In this document: piece by piece, positions 51,574 through 61,139 of the stretch
How the letters are laid out: every line of letters starts with the position of its first letter
Position numbering within the stretch: the stretch's first letter is position 1
Assembly: GCF_001422735.1 (NCBI RefSeq)
Contig: NZ_LMLZ01000012.1
Location: 468,517 to 532,516 of the forward strand
DNA: 64,000 nucleotides
Origin: Acidovorax sp. Leaf78
Lineage (GTDB): Bacteria; Pseudomonadota; Gammaproteobacteria; Burkholderiales; Burkholderiaceae_C
Reading direction: 5' to 3'
Translations under genes and position numbers: made by a program
Notes under the pieces: model-generated
Seen by the model: the letters and a program-made list of their open reading frames with translations, nothing else
What the model was told of the DNA's origin: nothing
Databases searched by the model: none

Positions 51574-52208
51574 GGCGTGCCTGCAGCCAATGCGGCGGTG
51601 AAGTCGTTGCAGGTCAGCACCTGCGCCACGGTGCCCATGTCCGCCAGCGCGGTGTCGTGCACCTCCTGGCGGAAGGCAGCACAACCGTCGGACAACACCA
51701 GGGTGCGGTAGTCGCGCATGTGGGCGTCGCGCACCGTGCTGGCCACGCCGCCGTTGGTGACGATGCCGCAAACCGCCACGGTGTCGATGCCCGCGCGGCG
51801 CAGCACCCAGTCGAGCTGGGTGTTGAAAAAGGCCGAGTACGCCACCTTGCAGACCGCCACATCGACCCACGGCGCAATGTCGGACACCATCGCCTGACCC
51901 GCGCTGCCCGGCGCGAAGTCGCCGCGGCGCAGGAACGGGCGCAGGGTTTTGAGGTGGGGCGAGATCATGGGTTCGCCCTGCGCATCGGGCCACAGGGTGA
52001 ACTGGCTGCCCACCACCATGCCGCCCGCCGCTTTCAGCGCCTGGGCCACGGCGGCCACGCGCGGCGGCAGGGCCTGTGCGGCAGCGCTCACCGCACCGCC
52101 CCGGGCATAGGCGCCTTCGGGTGCGAGGAAGTCGTCCTGCAGGTCGATGATGACCAGGGCCGTGCGGCGCAGGTTCAGCGGGGACAACGGTGTGGCGCTG
52201 CTGCTCAT
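51570..52208 (-). CDS. isochorismatase-family cysteine hydrolase (amidase)
   Basis: 212 residues. The catalytic triad is visible: Asp in ALVIIDLQDDFLAPEGAYA, Lys in AVCKVAYSAFFNT and Cys in VCGIVTNGGVASTVRDAHM. Enzymes of this group hydrolyse C-N bonds, such as maleamate or N-carbamoyl acids. Coupled by overlaps to hyuA upstream and the flavoprotein gene downstream. In this operon it could release ammonia from an acid-amide formed by hydantoinase-type ring opening. Confidence 0.9.
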   Translation of the reverse strand: MSSSATPLSPLNLRRTALVIIDLQDDFLAPEGAYARGGAVSAAAQALPPRVAAVAQALKAAGGMVVGSQFTLWPDAQGEPMISPHLKTLRPFLRRGDFAPGSAGQAMVSDIAPWVDVAVCKVAYSAFFNTQLDWVLRRAGIDTVAVCGIVTNGGVASTVRDAHMRDYRTLVLSDGCAAFRQEVHDTALADMGTVAQVLTCNDFTAALAAGTP

Positions 52209-54247
52209 GCTGCACGCACCAGCAGGTTGCCCAGCGTGTCCACCGTGGCATGAAAGCCCGGCTCCAGCCACACCGTGGTGTCGGGCTGCTCCAGGATGGC
52301 GGGGCCGTCGATGCGGGTGCCCACCGGCAGGTCCAGCCGCGCGTGGCGCGCCGCGTCCCACCACTGGCCGGCGTGGAACACGCGCTGCACGCCCAGGGAG
52401 GGGTTCAGTGTGATCGATTGCGGTGCCAGCACCGTCAGGTCGAATTTGGGCCGCACGCCCACGCGGGCGTAGCGCAGGTTCATCACCCGCACGGCGATGC
52501 CGTCGAGCACCCGGCCGAAGGCGGCGCGGTAGGCGGCCTCGAAAGCGGCCTGGATGCCTTCGCGGCTCAGTGCCTGCGCCGCCAGCGGCACCTGCACGGT
52601 GTGCGTCTGCCCGGCGTAGAGCATGTCCAGCGCAATGATTTCCTGCACCTGTACGAACTGCACGCCCGCCGAGTCCAGGCGCTGCTGGCAGGCGGCCGAC
52701 AGGGCCTGCACGCGCTCGCGAAGGTCGGCCACGTCCAGCTCGGCCAGGGGTTTGTTCAGGGTCTGCACCGCGTCGTGGCGCATGTCGGCCATGACGCAGC
52801 CCAGGGCCGAGGTGACGCCGGGGTAGCGCGGCACGATGCCCGTGCCCACGCCCACCTCGCGCATCATGGCGCACACGTGCAAAGCGCCGCCACCGCCGAA
52901 CGGCATGTAGGCGAACTGGCGCGGGTCGTGCCCGCGCTCGATGGAGACCACCCGCACGGCGCCGGCCATCTTGGCGTTGGCCACCGTCAGGATGGCTTCG
53001 GCTGCGGCCATCACGTCCAGGCCCAGGGGCTGGGCCACGTGGGTGTTGATGGCGTCGCGGGACTTGGCCGCATCCATGGCGGCCAGCAGCCCGCCACCCA
53101 GCGGCCGGTCGGCCGCGATGCGGCCCAGCAGCACGTTGGCATCGGTCACCGTGGGGCGGGTGTTGCCGCGCCCGTAACACGCGGGGCCGGGCACGCTGCC
53201 CGCCGACTCGGGGCCCACCTGCAGCATGCCGCTGGCGTCCACCGACGCAATGGAGCCGCCGCCCGCGCCGATGGTCTCGATCTGGATCATGGGCGAGCGC
53301 ACGACCATGCCGAACTCGATGGCGGTCTGCGCGGCCAGGGCCGCCTCGCCACCCGCCACCAGCGACACGTCGAACGAGGTGCCGCCCATGTCGCCGGTGA
53401 TCGCATCCGGAAAGCCGGCCGCCCGCGCAATGGCTGCGCAGGCGATCACCCCAGCCGCCGGGCCCGACAGCGCGGTGCGCACCGGCACGTCGCACGCCGT
53501 CTGGCGCGACATCACGCCGCCGTTGCTCTGCACGATGAGCAGCTCGCCGCCAAAGCCCTGGGTGCGCAGGTCGCCCTCGAGCCGCTCCAGGTAGCTGCCC
53601 ACCACGGGTTGCAGGGCGGCATTGAGCGTGGCGGTGGAGCAGCGTTCGAACTCGCGGATCTCGGGCAGCACCTCGCTGGCCGCGGTCACGTGCGGGTTGG
53701 GCCACAGGCTGCGCACCGCGGCCACGGCCGCCTGCTCGTTGGCCGGGTTGGCGTAGGTGTTGATGAAGAACACGCAGACCGCCTCGCAGCCAGCGTCCAG
53801 CAAGGCCTGGGCCTGGGCTTTCACCTGGTCCAGATCGACCGGTGTGTGCACCGATCCATCGGCCAGCACGCGCTCGTCCACCTCCAGGCGCAGGTCGCGC
53901 GGCACGATGGGCTCGAAGCTGCCGCGCAGGCCCCAGGTCTGGGGCCGGTCGCGGCGGCGCATCTCCAGCACATCGCGAAAGCCGCGCGTGGTGATGATGC
54001 CGGTGCGTGCCACCTTGCGCTCCAGCAGCGCATTGGTGCCCACGGTGGTGCCGTGCACGATGGTGGCGATGGCCGATGCCGAATCCGCCACCCGTGCCAC
54101 GCCGTTCATGAAGCCGCGGGCCTCTTCCCCGCGGGTCGAGGGCACCTTGACGATGCGGGCGCTGCCGTCGGACTCGTCCAGCACAAAAAGATCGGTGAAG
54201 GTGCCACCCACGTCCACACCCACCACAAAGGAAGCCTTGCCGCTCAT
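52205..54247 (-). CDS. hyuA: hydantoinase/oxoprolinase subunit A
   Basis: 680-residue ATP-binding subunit. The actin-like ATPase fold shows VVGVDVGGTFTDLFVLDESD, VHGTTVGTNALLERK, IVQSNGGVMSRQTACDVPVR, TGDMGGTSFDVSLVAGG and MPFGGGGALHVCAMMREVG. With HyuB it hydrolyses cyclic amides, hydantoins or 5-oxoproline using ATP. It overlaps hyuB and the isochorismatase gene by four bases each. The order and coupling support one pathway. Confidence 0.95.
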   Translation of the reverse strand: MSGKASFVVGVDVGGTFTDLFVLDESDGSARIVKVPSTRGEEARGFMNGVARVADSASAIATIVHGTTVGTNALLERKVARTGIITTRGFRDVLEMRRRDRPQTWGLRGSFEPIVPRDLRLEVDERVLADGSVHTPVDLDQVKAQAQALLDAGCEAVCVFFINTYANPANEQAAVAAVRSLWPNPHVTAASEVLPEIREFERCSTATLNAALQPVVGSYLERLEGDLRTQGFGGELLIVQSNGGVMSRQTACDVPVRTALSGPAAGVIACAAIARAAGFPDAITGDMGGTSFDVSLVAGGEAALAAQTAIEFGMVVRSPMIQIETIGAGGGSIASVDASGMLQVGPESAGSVPGPACYGRGNTRPTVTDANVLLGRIAADRPLGGGLLAAMDAAKSRDAINTHVAQPLGLDVMAAAEAILTVANAKMAGAVRVVSIERGHDPRQFAYMPFGGGGALHVCAMMREVGVGTGIVPRYPGVTSALGCVMADMRHDAVQTLNKPLAELDVADLRERVQALSAACQQRLDSAGVQFVQVQEIIALDMLYAGQTHTVQVPLAAQALSREGIQAAFEAAYRAAFGRVLDGIAVRVMNLRYARVGVRPKFDLTVLAPQSITLNPSLGVQRVFHAGQWWDAARHARLDLPVGTRIDGPAILEQPDTTVWLEPGFHATVDTLGNLLVRAA

Positions 54248-55950
54248 GCTGCGCCTTTCATTGCTGCTGCGCTGTTGTCCGCCACCACATAACCCATCGC
54301 CTCGTCGCTGTGGCGCGCTGCTGCGGCCCGCGCCGACGGGGCGCCGTAACCGCCGCCGCCGGGTGTTTCCAGCCGCACACGCTCGCCTTTTTTCAGCTGG
54401 ATGCCGATCATCTTGGAGCGCATGGGCGGCGTCTTCCACTCGCCCGCGTTCTCGTAGCTGAAGACGTTCATCGCGGCCTCTCCGCCTCCGGCGATGCCCT
54501 GCGGTGCGGCCTTGCCGCGCTCGCCGAAGATGAAGACCTCGGCGTCCTGCTCCAGCAGCTCGATCTCGTAAATGGCGCCCAGGCCACCGCGGTGCTGGCC
54601 GTCGCCGCCCGAGCCCGGGCGCAGCGCCCATTGCGTGAAGCGCACGGGGTACGCGGCCTCCAGAATTTCGAGTGGCGGGATGGTCGCCGTGGAGATGGGC
54701 GCGTTGCCGTGGCTCATGCCGTCGCCATCGGAATGCCCGCCGTGGCCACCGCCGAAGAAGCTGAACATCACCCAGCGCTGGCCTTTGCGTGCCGCATCGG
54801 TGCGGTGTCCGGCGATGGACAGCGCATTGATGGTGCCGTAGGCCTGGGCCATGGCGCGCTCGGGCGCGGCCAGGGCCGTGGCGCTGAAGATCACATCGAT
54901 CATGCGCAAAATGGTCTCGGTGTAACCGCCCACCGGGCGTGGCCGAGCGGCGCTGATCACCAGGCCGTCCGGCAGCACGAAATCCACCGCATCCAGCACG
55001 CCGGCATTGGCGGGCACGTCCGGGAACAGGTGCTTCAAGGCCACGTAGCAGGCCGCGATGGCCGTGGCGCGCGAGATGTTCACCGGCCCGGCGCACTGCG
55101 GCGAGGTGCGCGAAAAATCGAGCGTGAGCCGGTCGCCTGCGACAGTCATGTCCAGGGCGATGGTCAGCGCCTCGTCCTTCACGCCGTCGTTGTCCAGCAT
55201 GTCGCTGAAGCTGTAGCGCCCATCGGGCAGCGCCGCGATATGCGAGCGCATGAGCTTGACGGCGCGCGTGCGCAGCTCACCCATGGCCTGCAGCACCACG
55301 GCGTCGCCATACTGGTCCAGCAGGTCGTTCAGGCGGCGCTCGCCCAGGTCCAGCGCGGAGAGCTGTCCGTTCAGGTCGCCCCACAGGCTGTCGGGCAGGC
55401 GGGTATTGGCTTTCAGGATGGCCAGCACGTCCTCGTCCAGCGCACCGCCGCGCACGATGCGCACGGGCGGAATCTGCACCGCCTCCTGCCAGCACTCGGT
55501 GGCGGCGGGGTTGTAGTTGCCGGGCACATTGCCACCCACGTCGTGCCAGTGCGCGGCCGACGCGAGAAAGCAGTACAGCCGGCCGTCGCGAAAGAACGGC
55601 CGCACCAGCTTGAAGTCGTTGGCGTGCGTGCCGCCCTCGTACGGGTCGTTGAACAGCCAGGTGTCGCCCTGCGCCATGCCGCCACGCTCTGCGGCGATGC
55701 GCATGGCCGCGCGCACCGCAAAGGCCATGGCGCCCACGAACACCGGCAGGCCCGACTTGCCCTGCACCAGGGTGTCGCCGCTGGCCGCGTCGTACAGGCC
55801 ATGGCAGGCGTCGTGCGCCTCGGCGATGATGGGGTTGAATGCGCTGCGGTACAGCGTGGCATCCATCTCGTCGGCCACCTGCTCCAGCCGCCCGCGCAGC
55901 ACGGCCAGCGTGACCGGGTCCATCGATGTTGCTACCTTGTTGTCAGCCAT
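54244..55950 (-). CDS. hyuB: hydantoinase/oxoprolinase subunit B
   Basis: 568 residues of the hydantoinase B family: MDATLYRSAFNPIIAEAHDA, GGTHANDFKLVRPFFRDGRL, HWHDVGGNVPGNY, FSFFGGGHGGHSDGDGMSHG and LETPGGGGYGAPSAR. It forms the catalytic partner of HyuA. The start at 55950 (MADNKVATSMDP) overlaps the LeuD-like stop by eight bases; an ATG six codons earlier is possible. Confidence 0.95.
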   Translation of the reverse strand: MADNKVATSMDPVTLAVLRGRLEQVADEMDATLYRSAFNPIIAEAHDACHGLYDAASGDTLVQGKSGLPVFVGAMAFAVRAAMRIAAERGGMAQGDTWLFNDPYEGGTHANDFKLVRPFFRDGRLYCFLASAAHWHDVGGNVPGNYNPAATECWQEAVQIPPVRIVRGGALDEDVLAILKANTRLPDSLWGDLNGQLSALDLGERRLNDLLDQYGDAVVLQAMGELRTRAVKLMRSHIAALPDGRYSFSDMLDNDGVKDEALTIALDMTVAGDRLTLDFSRTSPQCAGPVNISRATAIAACYVALKHLFPDVPANAGVLDAVDFVLPDGLVISAARPRPVGGYTETILRMIDVIFSATALAAPERAMAQAYGTINALSIAGHRTDAARKGQRWVMFSFFGGGHGGHSDGDGMSHGNAPISTATIPPLEILEAAYPVRFTQWALRPGSGGDGQHRGGLGAIYEIELLEQDAEVFIFGERGKAAPQGIAGGGEAAMNVFSYENAGEWKTPPMRSKMIGIQLKKGERVRLETPGGGGYGAPSARAAAARHSDEAMGYVVADNSAAAMKGAA

Positions 55951-56446
55951 TGACGGCCTCCTTGCCAAATCGGGCGCGCAGCTGGTTCAGCAAACCGCCG
56001 GCGCGCACCATGTCCATGAGAAACGGGGGAATCGGATCGCACGCCAGGCGCGTGCCATCCGCAGTGATCACGGCCGGGACCTGCCAGTCGAGCGCGACTT
56101 GCTCGCCCTCGGCCACCCTGTCCGCCTCGGGGCAGGTCAGCAGCAGCAACCCCAGGTTGAAGGCATTGCGAAAGTACAGGCCGCTGAACGACGGCGCGAT
56201 GACTGCCACGATGCCCAGCCGCACCAGCACGGCAGCTGCCTGCTCGCGCGACGAACCGATGCCGAAGTTGGGGCCGGCCACGATCACGTCACCATGGCGC
56301 ACGCCGCCCACAAAGTCCGGGCGTACCGATTCAAGGCAGTGGCGGGCCAGCACATCAATGCCGTGCTTCATGGCATGGCCGGGGGCCAGCACATCGGTGT
56401 CGATGTCGGCGCCCAGCTTCCAGACCCTGTGTGGTGCGGCGCTCAT
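55943..56446 (-). CDS. LeuD-like small subunit of an aconitase-family hydratase
   Basis: 167 residues of the swivel-domain subunit: VWKLGADIDTDVLAPGHAMK, GPNFGIGSSREQAAAVLVRL and APSFSGLYFRNAFNLGLLLL. It is complete and pairs with the large subunit through a four-base overlap. It is distinct from leucine synthesis because no leuA or leuB is present, and the setting is catabolic. A dimethylmaleate- or methylmaleate-type hydratase role is inferred. Confidence 0.88.
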   Translation of the reverse strand: MSAAPHRVWKLGADIDTDVLAPGHAMKHGIDVLARHCLESVRPDFVGGVRHGDVIVAGPNFGIGSSREQAAAVLVRLGIVAVIAPSFSGLYFRNAFNLGLLLLTCPEADRVAEGEQVALDWQVPAVITADGTRLACDPIPPFLMDMVRAGGLLNQLRARFGKEAVNG

Positions 56447-57720
56447 GCCAGCACCTCCCGCGGGTCGGCAATGTGCCCCTGCAGGGCCGATGCGGCCACG
56501 GTGTAGGGCGACGCCAGGTACACCTGAGCGGTGGCCGAGCCCATGCGCCCCTTGAAGTTGCGCGCCGTGCTGGAGATCACGGTGGTGCCGTCGCCCACCG
56601 TGTCGCCATAGCCGGCGCAGGCGCCGCAGGTGGTCGGAAAGAGTTCTGCCCCCGCGTCCTCCAGCACCTGCAGCACGCCTTCGGCGCGCGCGGCGGCTTG
56701 GTCCTGCTGGCTGGCGGGCGCCACCATCAGGCGCACGCCACTGGCCACGCGGTGGCCGCGCAGCACGCTGGCGGCGGCGCGCAGGTCGTCGAGCTTGGCA
56801 CCCGTGCAGGCGCCGATGTAGGCCACGTCGATGCGCGTGCCGGCATGCTGGCCCACGGCACCGGTATTGGCGGGGCTGTGGGGCGCGGCTACCTGGGGCG
56901 CCAGGGTGTAGGCGTCGAAGTCGTGCCGGGTCAGCGGCGCGCCGGGGTCCGTCACCCAGGTGTCCAGGCCTTGCAGGTCGACCTCGGGCACGCCGTGGAC
57001 GGCCAGCCAGTCGTGTGTGGTCGCGTCGGGGGCAATCAGGCCGGCCTGCGCGCCCAGCTCCGCGCTCATGTTGGAGAGGGTCATGCGCTCCTGCATCGAC
57101 AGGGCCTGTACCGCAGGCCCGGCAAACTCCACAGCTTGGTACTGGCCGCCGTTCATGCCGAAGCGCCCGACCATGTGCAGCATCATGTCCTTGGCGGTGA
57201 CGCCAGCGGCCAGGCGCCCGCTCCAGTGCATCTGCAGGGTGTGGGGCACGCGCAGCCAGATCTCGCCGGTGACCACCACGCCCAGCATCTCGGTGCTGCC
57301 GATGCCGAACATGTAGGCACCGAACGCCCCGCCCGTGGGCGAGTGCGAGTCGCCCCCCACGCAGAACATGCCCGGGCGGATGTGGCCGTGCTGCGGCACC
57401 ACCACGTGGCAGATGCCCTGGCCGTCGTAGACGTGGGGCAGCGCCTGCTCCTTGGCCCAGTCGCGGGCAATGCGCACGATGCGGCGGGATTCGTCGTCGC
57501 GCTCGGGCAGGTAGTGGTCCATGACCAGCACCACGCGCGACTTGTCCCAGATGCTCGCGCCCAGCTCGTCGAGCATGGGTTTGAGGCGCCGGGGACCGGA
57601 CGAGTCGTGGAACATGGCCAGGTCGACCTGGCAGTTGACGATCTCCCCGGGCGTGACGGCGTTGCGACCGCTGGCGCGGGCCACCAGCTTTTGCGCCAGG
57701 GTACTGAGGGCGGTGGTCAT
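56443..57720 (-). CDS. LeuC-like large subunit of an aconitase-family hydratase
   Basis: 425-residue iron-sulfur hydratase subunit. Cluster cysteines are visible in VAYIGACTGAKLDDLRAA and FPTTCGACAGYGDTVGDGTT. Other motifs are CVGGDSHSPTGGAFGAYMFG and VISSTARNFKGRMGS. It dehydrates or hydrates dicarboxylic acids. Its start overlaps the Bug receptor stop and its stop overlaps the small-subunit start by four bases. The combination with a PEP-mutase-family lyase recalls the dimethylmaleate hydratase and dimethylmalate lyase of nicotinate fermenters. Confidence 0.9.
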   Translation of the reverse strand: MTTALSTLAQKLVARASGRNAVTPGEIVNCQVDLAMFHDSSGPRRLKPMLDELGASIWDKSRVVLVMDHYLPERDDESRRIVRIARDWAKEQALPHVYDGQGICHVVVPQHGHIRPGMFCVGGDSHSPTGGAFGAYMFGIGSTEMLGVVVTGEIWLRVPHTLQMHWSGRLAAGVTAKDMMLHMVGRFGMNGGQYQAVEFAGPAVQALSMQERMTLSNMSAELGAQAGLIAPDATTHDWLAVHGVPEVDLQGLDTWVTDPGAPLTRHDFDAYTLAPQVAAPHSPANTGAVGQHAGTRIDVAYIGACTGAKLDDLRAAASVLRGHRVASGVRLMVAPASQQDQAAARAEGVLQVLEDAGAELFPTTCGACAGYGDTVGDGTTVISSTARNFKGRMGSATAQVYLASPYTVAASALQGHIADPREVLA

Positions 57721-58676
57721 TCGGGCTTGGCTCCGGCAAAACGCACGACCTTGGCCCAGCGCGTGATCTCGGCCTGCACGAAGCGCGCGAATTCCTCAGG
57801 GCTGTTGCCCACGGGCACGGCGCCTTCGGTCTCCAGGCGCTTCTTGACCTCGGGCGTGGCAATCGCCTGGCGGGCCGCGTCGCTCAACCTCTTGGCGAGC
57901 TCGGGGTTCATGTTGCCGGGGCCGAACAAGCCGAACCAGGCGCTCGACTCGTAGCCGGGCAGCACCTCGGCGATGGCCGGCACGTCCGGAAAGGCCGGCA
58001 GCCGCTTGGCGCTGGTCACGCCCAGCGCCTTGAGCTTGCCTGCGCGGATCTGCGACTGGGCGTTGCCCACGGCGGCGAACATCAGCTCCACCTGCCCGGC
58101 CAGTACGTCCTGCAGCGCGGGCGCGGTGCCTCTGTACGGGATGTTGACGATGTACGCGCCCGACTGCATCTTGAAAGCGTCGCCCGCCAGGTGCAGCGAC
58201 GAGCCCACGGCGCCGATGGCGAAGTTGAGCTGGCCCGGCCTGGCCTTGGCCAGTGCGATCAGCTCGCGCACATCCTTGGCCGGCACCGCGGGGTTGGCCA
58301 CCAGGATGGACGGCGAGGTCGCCACGCAGGTCAGCGGCGTGAAGTCCTTGATGGGGTCGAACGGCAGCGACGGGTACAGGCTCGCATTGATGGCGTGGCT
58401 CGTGAAGCTCATCAGCAGCGTGTTGCCGTCCGGCACGGCCTTGGCCACCGCGTCGGCCGCGATGTTGCCACCCGCGCCCGGGCGGTTTTCCACCACCACG
58501 GTGCGGCCGAGCTGGCGACCCATCTCGGTGGCCAGGTTGCGCGCCAGCGTGTCGGTGGAGCCACCGGCAGGCGCGCCCACCAGGATGCGGATGGGGGCAC
58601 TGCCCTGGGCCAGGGCCCGCCCGAGCGGAAGCACGGCGGGCAACGCCAGCAGCAGTTTTCGGCGTGGAATGGTCAT
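57717..58676 (-). CDS. Bug-type tripartite tricarboxylate transporter receptor
   Basis: 319-residue periplasmic receptor with an export signal (PRRKLLLALPAVLPLGRALA) and the Bug motifs IRILVGAPAGGSTDTLARNL, VVVENRPGAGGNIAADAVAK and GAVGSSLHLAGDAFK. It is embedded in the same operon as a complete Liv-type ABC importer, so the locus has two solute receptors. No TctAB subunits are present. Its four-base overlap with the LeuC-like gene ties it to the catabolic pathway. Confidence 0.93.
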   Translation of the reverse strand: MTIPRRKLLLALPAVLPLGRALAQGSAPIRILVGAPAGGSTDTLARNLATEMGRQLGRTVVVENRPGAGGNIAADAVAKAVPDGNTLLMSFTSHAINASLYPSLPFDPIKDFTPLTCVATSPSILVANPAVPAKDVRELIALAKARPGQLNFAIGAVGSSLHLAGDAFKMQSGAYIVNIPYRGTAPALQDVLAGQVELMFAAVGNAQSQIRAGKLKALGVTSAKRLPAFPDVPAIAEVLPGYESSAWFGLFGPGNMNPELAKRLSDAARQAIATPEVKKRLETEGAVPVGNSPEEFARFVQAEITRWAKVVRFAGAKPE

Positions 58677-58691
58677 GTGGTTGTCTCCTTC

Positions 58692-59408
58692 TCAAAGGCC
58701 CAGATAGGCCCGGCGCAGTTCGTCGCTGCGCAGCAGTTCGTCGGGCGCGCCGGAAAAGCGGATGCTCCCGTTTTCCATCACGTAGGCGCGGTCGGCGATC
58801 TCCAGCGACTGCCCCACGTTCTGTTCGACCAGCAGCACCGCCAGGCCCGTGGAGCGCAACTGGCGGATCAGGCCGAACATCTCTTCGACCAGCAGGGGCG
58901 ACAGGCCCAGCGAGGGCTCGTCCAGGATCAACAGGCGCGGCTCGGCCATCAGGCCGCGGCCGATGGCCAGCATCTGCTGCTCGCCCCCGCTCATGGTGCC
59001 GGCCAGCTGTGCGGTGCGCTCCTTCAGGCGCGGGAAGGTGGCGAACACCTTGTCGATGTTCTCGGCTCGGCGCTCCCGGGCGCGCGAGAAGCTGCCGAGC
59101 GACAGGTTCTCCAGCACGCTCAGGTTCGGGAAGATCTTGCGCCCCTCGGGCACCTGGATCAGCCCGGCCTTGACGACCTCGGTGTAGTGCGCACCGCTCA
59201 GGTCGGCGCCGCCAAAGGCCACGCGCCCGGCCCAGGCCGGGTAGATGCCGCAGACCACATTGTTGAGCGTGGACTTGCCCGCGCCGTTGCTGCCCAGCAA
59301 GGCCACGGTTTCTCCCGGGTTCACCTGCAGGTCCACCCCGCGCAGCACTTCCACACGGCCATAACCGCCGCGCAGGCCCGCAATATCCAGCAGTGGGCCC
59401 GTGCTCAT
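58692..59408 (-). CDS. livF: branched-chain amino acid-type ABC ATPase
   Basis: 238-residue ATPase of the LivF type. Walker A is LLGSNGAGKSTLNNVVCGIY, signature MSGGEQQMLAIGRGL, Walker B RLLILDEPSLGLSPLL and a switch LLVEQNVGQSLEIADR. Partner of LivG, LivM and LivH in the same operon. The actual substrate may be a carboxylate or amide rather than a branched-chain amino acid. Confidence 0.95.
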   Translation of the reverse strand: MSTGPLLDIAGLRGGYGRVEVLRGVDLQVNPGETVALLGSNGAGKSTLNNVVCGIYPAWAGRVAFGGADLSGAHYTEVVKAGLIQVPEGRKIFPNLSVLENLSLGSFSRARERRAENIDKVFATFPRLKERTAQLAGTMSGGEQQMLAIGRGLMAEPRLLILDEPSLGLSPLLVEEMFGLIRQLRSTGLAVLLVEQNVGQSLEIADRAYVMENGSIRFSGAPDELLRSDELRRAYLGL

Positions 59409-60178
59409 GCGGCCTCCTTCGAGGAGGAGGAGGCCGCAGCCGCGCGCAGGCGGGCTGCGGTGCCGTGGCCGAGATACGCCTCGATCACGCGCTCATCGGA
59501 CGTCACCACGCCCGGGCTGCCCTCGGCGATCAACTGGCCCTGCGCCAGCACCCACACGTGCTCGGCCAGGTTCATCACGGCCTGCATGACGTGCTCGATC
59601 ATCAGCACCGTCACGCCGCCCTGGGCAATGCCACGCACCACGGGAATCATCTCGGCAATCTCCTGGGGGTTGAGGCCGGCCAGCACTTCGTCCAGCAGCA
59701 AAAGGCGCGGCCGGGTGGCCAGCGCCCGCGCCAGCTCCAACCGCTTGCGCCCGGCCACGGTCAGGTCGGATGCGGGCTTGTCGAGCTGCGCCGTCAAGCC
59801 CACGCGCGCCGCCACCTCGGTGGCCAGCGCCAGCGCTGCCGCGCGGCGCGGCTCGTGCAGATGGGCGCCCACGGCGATGTTCTCGCGCACGGTCTGGGCG
59901 GCAAAGGGCTGCACGATCTGGAAGGTGCGCGCCATGCCCAGGCGGGCATTAAGGTGCGGCGCCTGGCCGGTGATGTCGCGCCCGGCGAACTGCACCGTGC
60001 CCGCGTCGGGCTTCACGAAACCGGTCATCAGCGCGAACAGCGTGGTCTTGCCGGCGCCATTGGGGCCGATCAGCGCGGTGAGCGAGCCTTCGGGTACCGT
60101 GAGGCTCACGTTCTGCACGGCCTTCAGGCCGCCGAAGGACTTGCCCAGTCCCGTCAGAGTCAGCAGGTCATTGGCCAT
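59405..60178 (-). CDS. livG: branched-chain amino acid-type ABC ATPase
   Basis: 257-residue ATPase of the LivG type, with Walker A LIGPNGAGKTTLFALMTGFV, GMARTFQIVQPFAAQTVREN, signature DLTVAGRKRLELARAL and Walker B LLLLDEVLAGLNPQE. The signature has VAGRK in place of the usual SGGQ-like core, a common variant in this subfamily. It overlaps livM by 11 bases and livF by four. Confidence 0.95.
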   Translation of the reverse strand: MANDLLTLTGLGKSFGGLKAVQNVSLTVPEGSLTALIGPNGAGKTTLFALMTGFVKPDAGTVQFAGRDITGQAPHLNARLGMARTFQIVQPFAAQTVRENIAVGAHLHEPRRAAALALATEVAARVGLTAQLDKPASDLTVAGRKRLELARALATRPRLLLLDEVLAGLNPQEIAEMIPVVRGIAQGGVTVLMIEHVMQAVMNLAEHVWVLAQGQLIAEGSPGVVTSDERVIEAYLGHGTAARLRAAAASSSSKEAA

Positions 60179-61139
60179 GGCGGCCTCCCGAACGTTTCCA
60201 CAGATGCACCACCGACTGTCCCAGGCCCGCGATGCCGCGCGGCAGGAACATGACGATGACCACCAGCACCACCCCGTAGATCACCATGTTGATGCCGGGC
60301 AGCTGGCCGAACAGGTTGCGCGTGAGGTCGGCCAGCACGTGCAGCACCAGGGCGCCCAGCACTGGCCCCCAGATGGTGCCGATGCCGCCCACGATGGCCG
60401 CCACCAGCGCTTCCACCGAGGTCACCGAGCCGTAGGCGATGCCCGGGTCGATGTACTGGAAGACCTGCACATAGAACGCCCCCGCCGCGCCCATGAAGCC
60501 GCCCGACAGCGCGATGGCACCCATCTTCACGGTGAACGGATTGACGCCGATGGCGCGGGCCGCGTCTTCGTTGTCGCGCACGGCCTGCAGCCAGGCACCG
60601 AAGCGAGAGTTCTTGAGCCACCAGCTGGCCAGCAGCGCCAGCGTGACCAGCGCCAGGATCAGGAAGACATAGCCCTTGCGCGAGCCGAACTGCATGTTCG
60701 CCACCGATTCCTTGAGCGGCAGCATCAGGCCCACGCCCGCGCCGGTGAAGGGCACCGACAGCGCCAGGATGCGGAACACCTCGGCAAAAGCCAGGGTGAC
60801 CAGCGCGAAGTACGATCCCTTAAGCCCGTAGCGGAACGACAGCCCGCCCACGAACAGCCCCACCAGCGCGCTGCCGCCCACGGCCATGGGCAGCGCCACC
60901 CAGGCGTTGATGCCGCCCTGCATCTGCGCAATGGCCTGGATGTAGGCGCCCGTGCCGAAGAACAGCGCATGGCCGAACGAGAACTGCCCGCCGAAGCCGC
61001 CCAGGATGTTCCAGGCCTGCGCCAGCAAGGCGGCATACAGGGCCATCATGATGAAGTTCAGCAGCACGCCGGAGTCGGACGCGAAGGTGATGGCCGACAC
61101 GGCCAGCGCGAAGAGCGCGATGGATGCGAGCTGCTTCAT
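60168..61139 (-). CDS. livM: branched-chain amino acid-type ABC permease
   Basis: 323-residue permease with about eight membrane segments: LAQAWNILGGFGGQFSFGHA and the EAA-like loop GAWLQAVRDNEDAARAIGVN, then VEALVAAIVGGIGTIWGPVL. Start at 61139 overlaps the livH stop by four bases. Confidence 0.95.
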   Translation of the reverse strand: MKQLASIALFALAVSAITFASDSGVLLNFIMMALYAALLAQAWNILGGFGGQFSFGHALFFGTGAYIQAIAQMQGGINAWVALPMAVGGSALVGLFVGGLSFRYGLKGSYFALVTLAFAEVFRILALSVPFTGAGVGLMLPLKESVANMQFGSRKGYVFLILALVTLALLASWWLKNSRFGAWLQAVRDNEDAARAIGVNPFTVKMGAIALSGGFMGAAGAFYVQVFQYIDPGIAYGSVTSVEALVAAIVGGIGTIWGPVLGALVLHVLADLTRNLFGQLPGINMVIYGVVLVVIVMFLPRGIAGLGQSVVHLWKRSGGRHGQ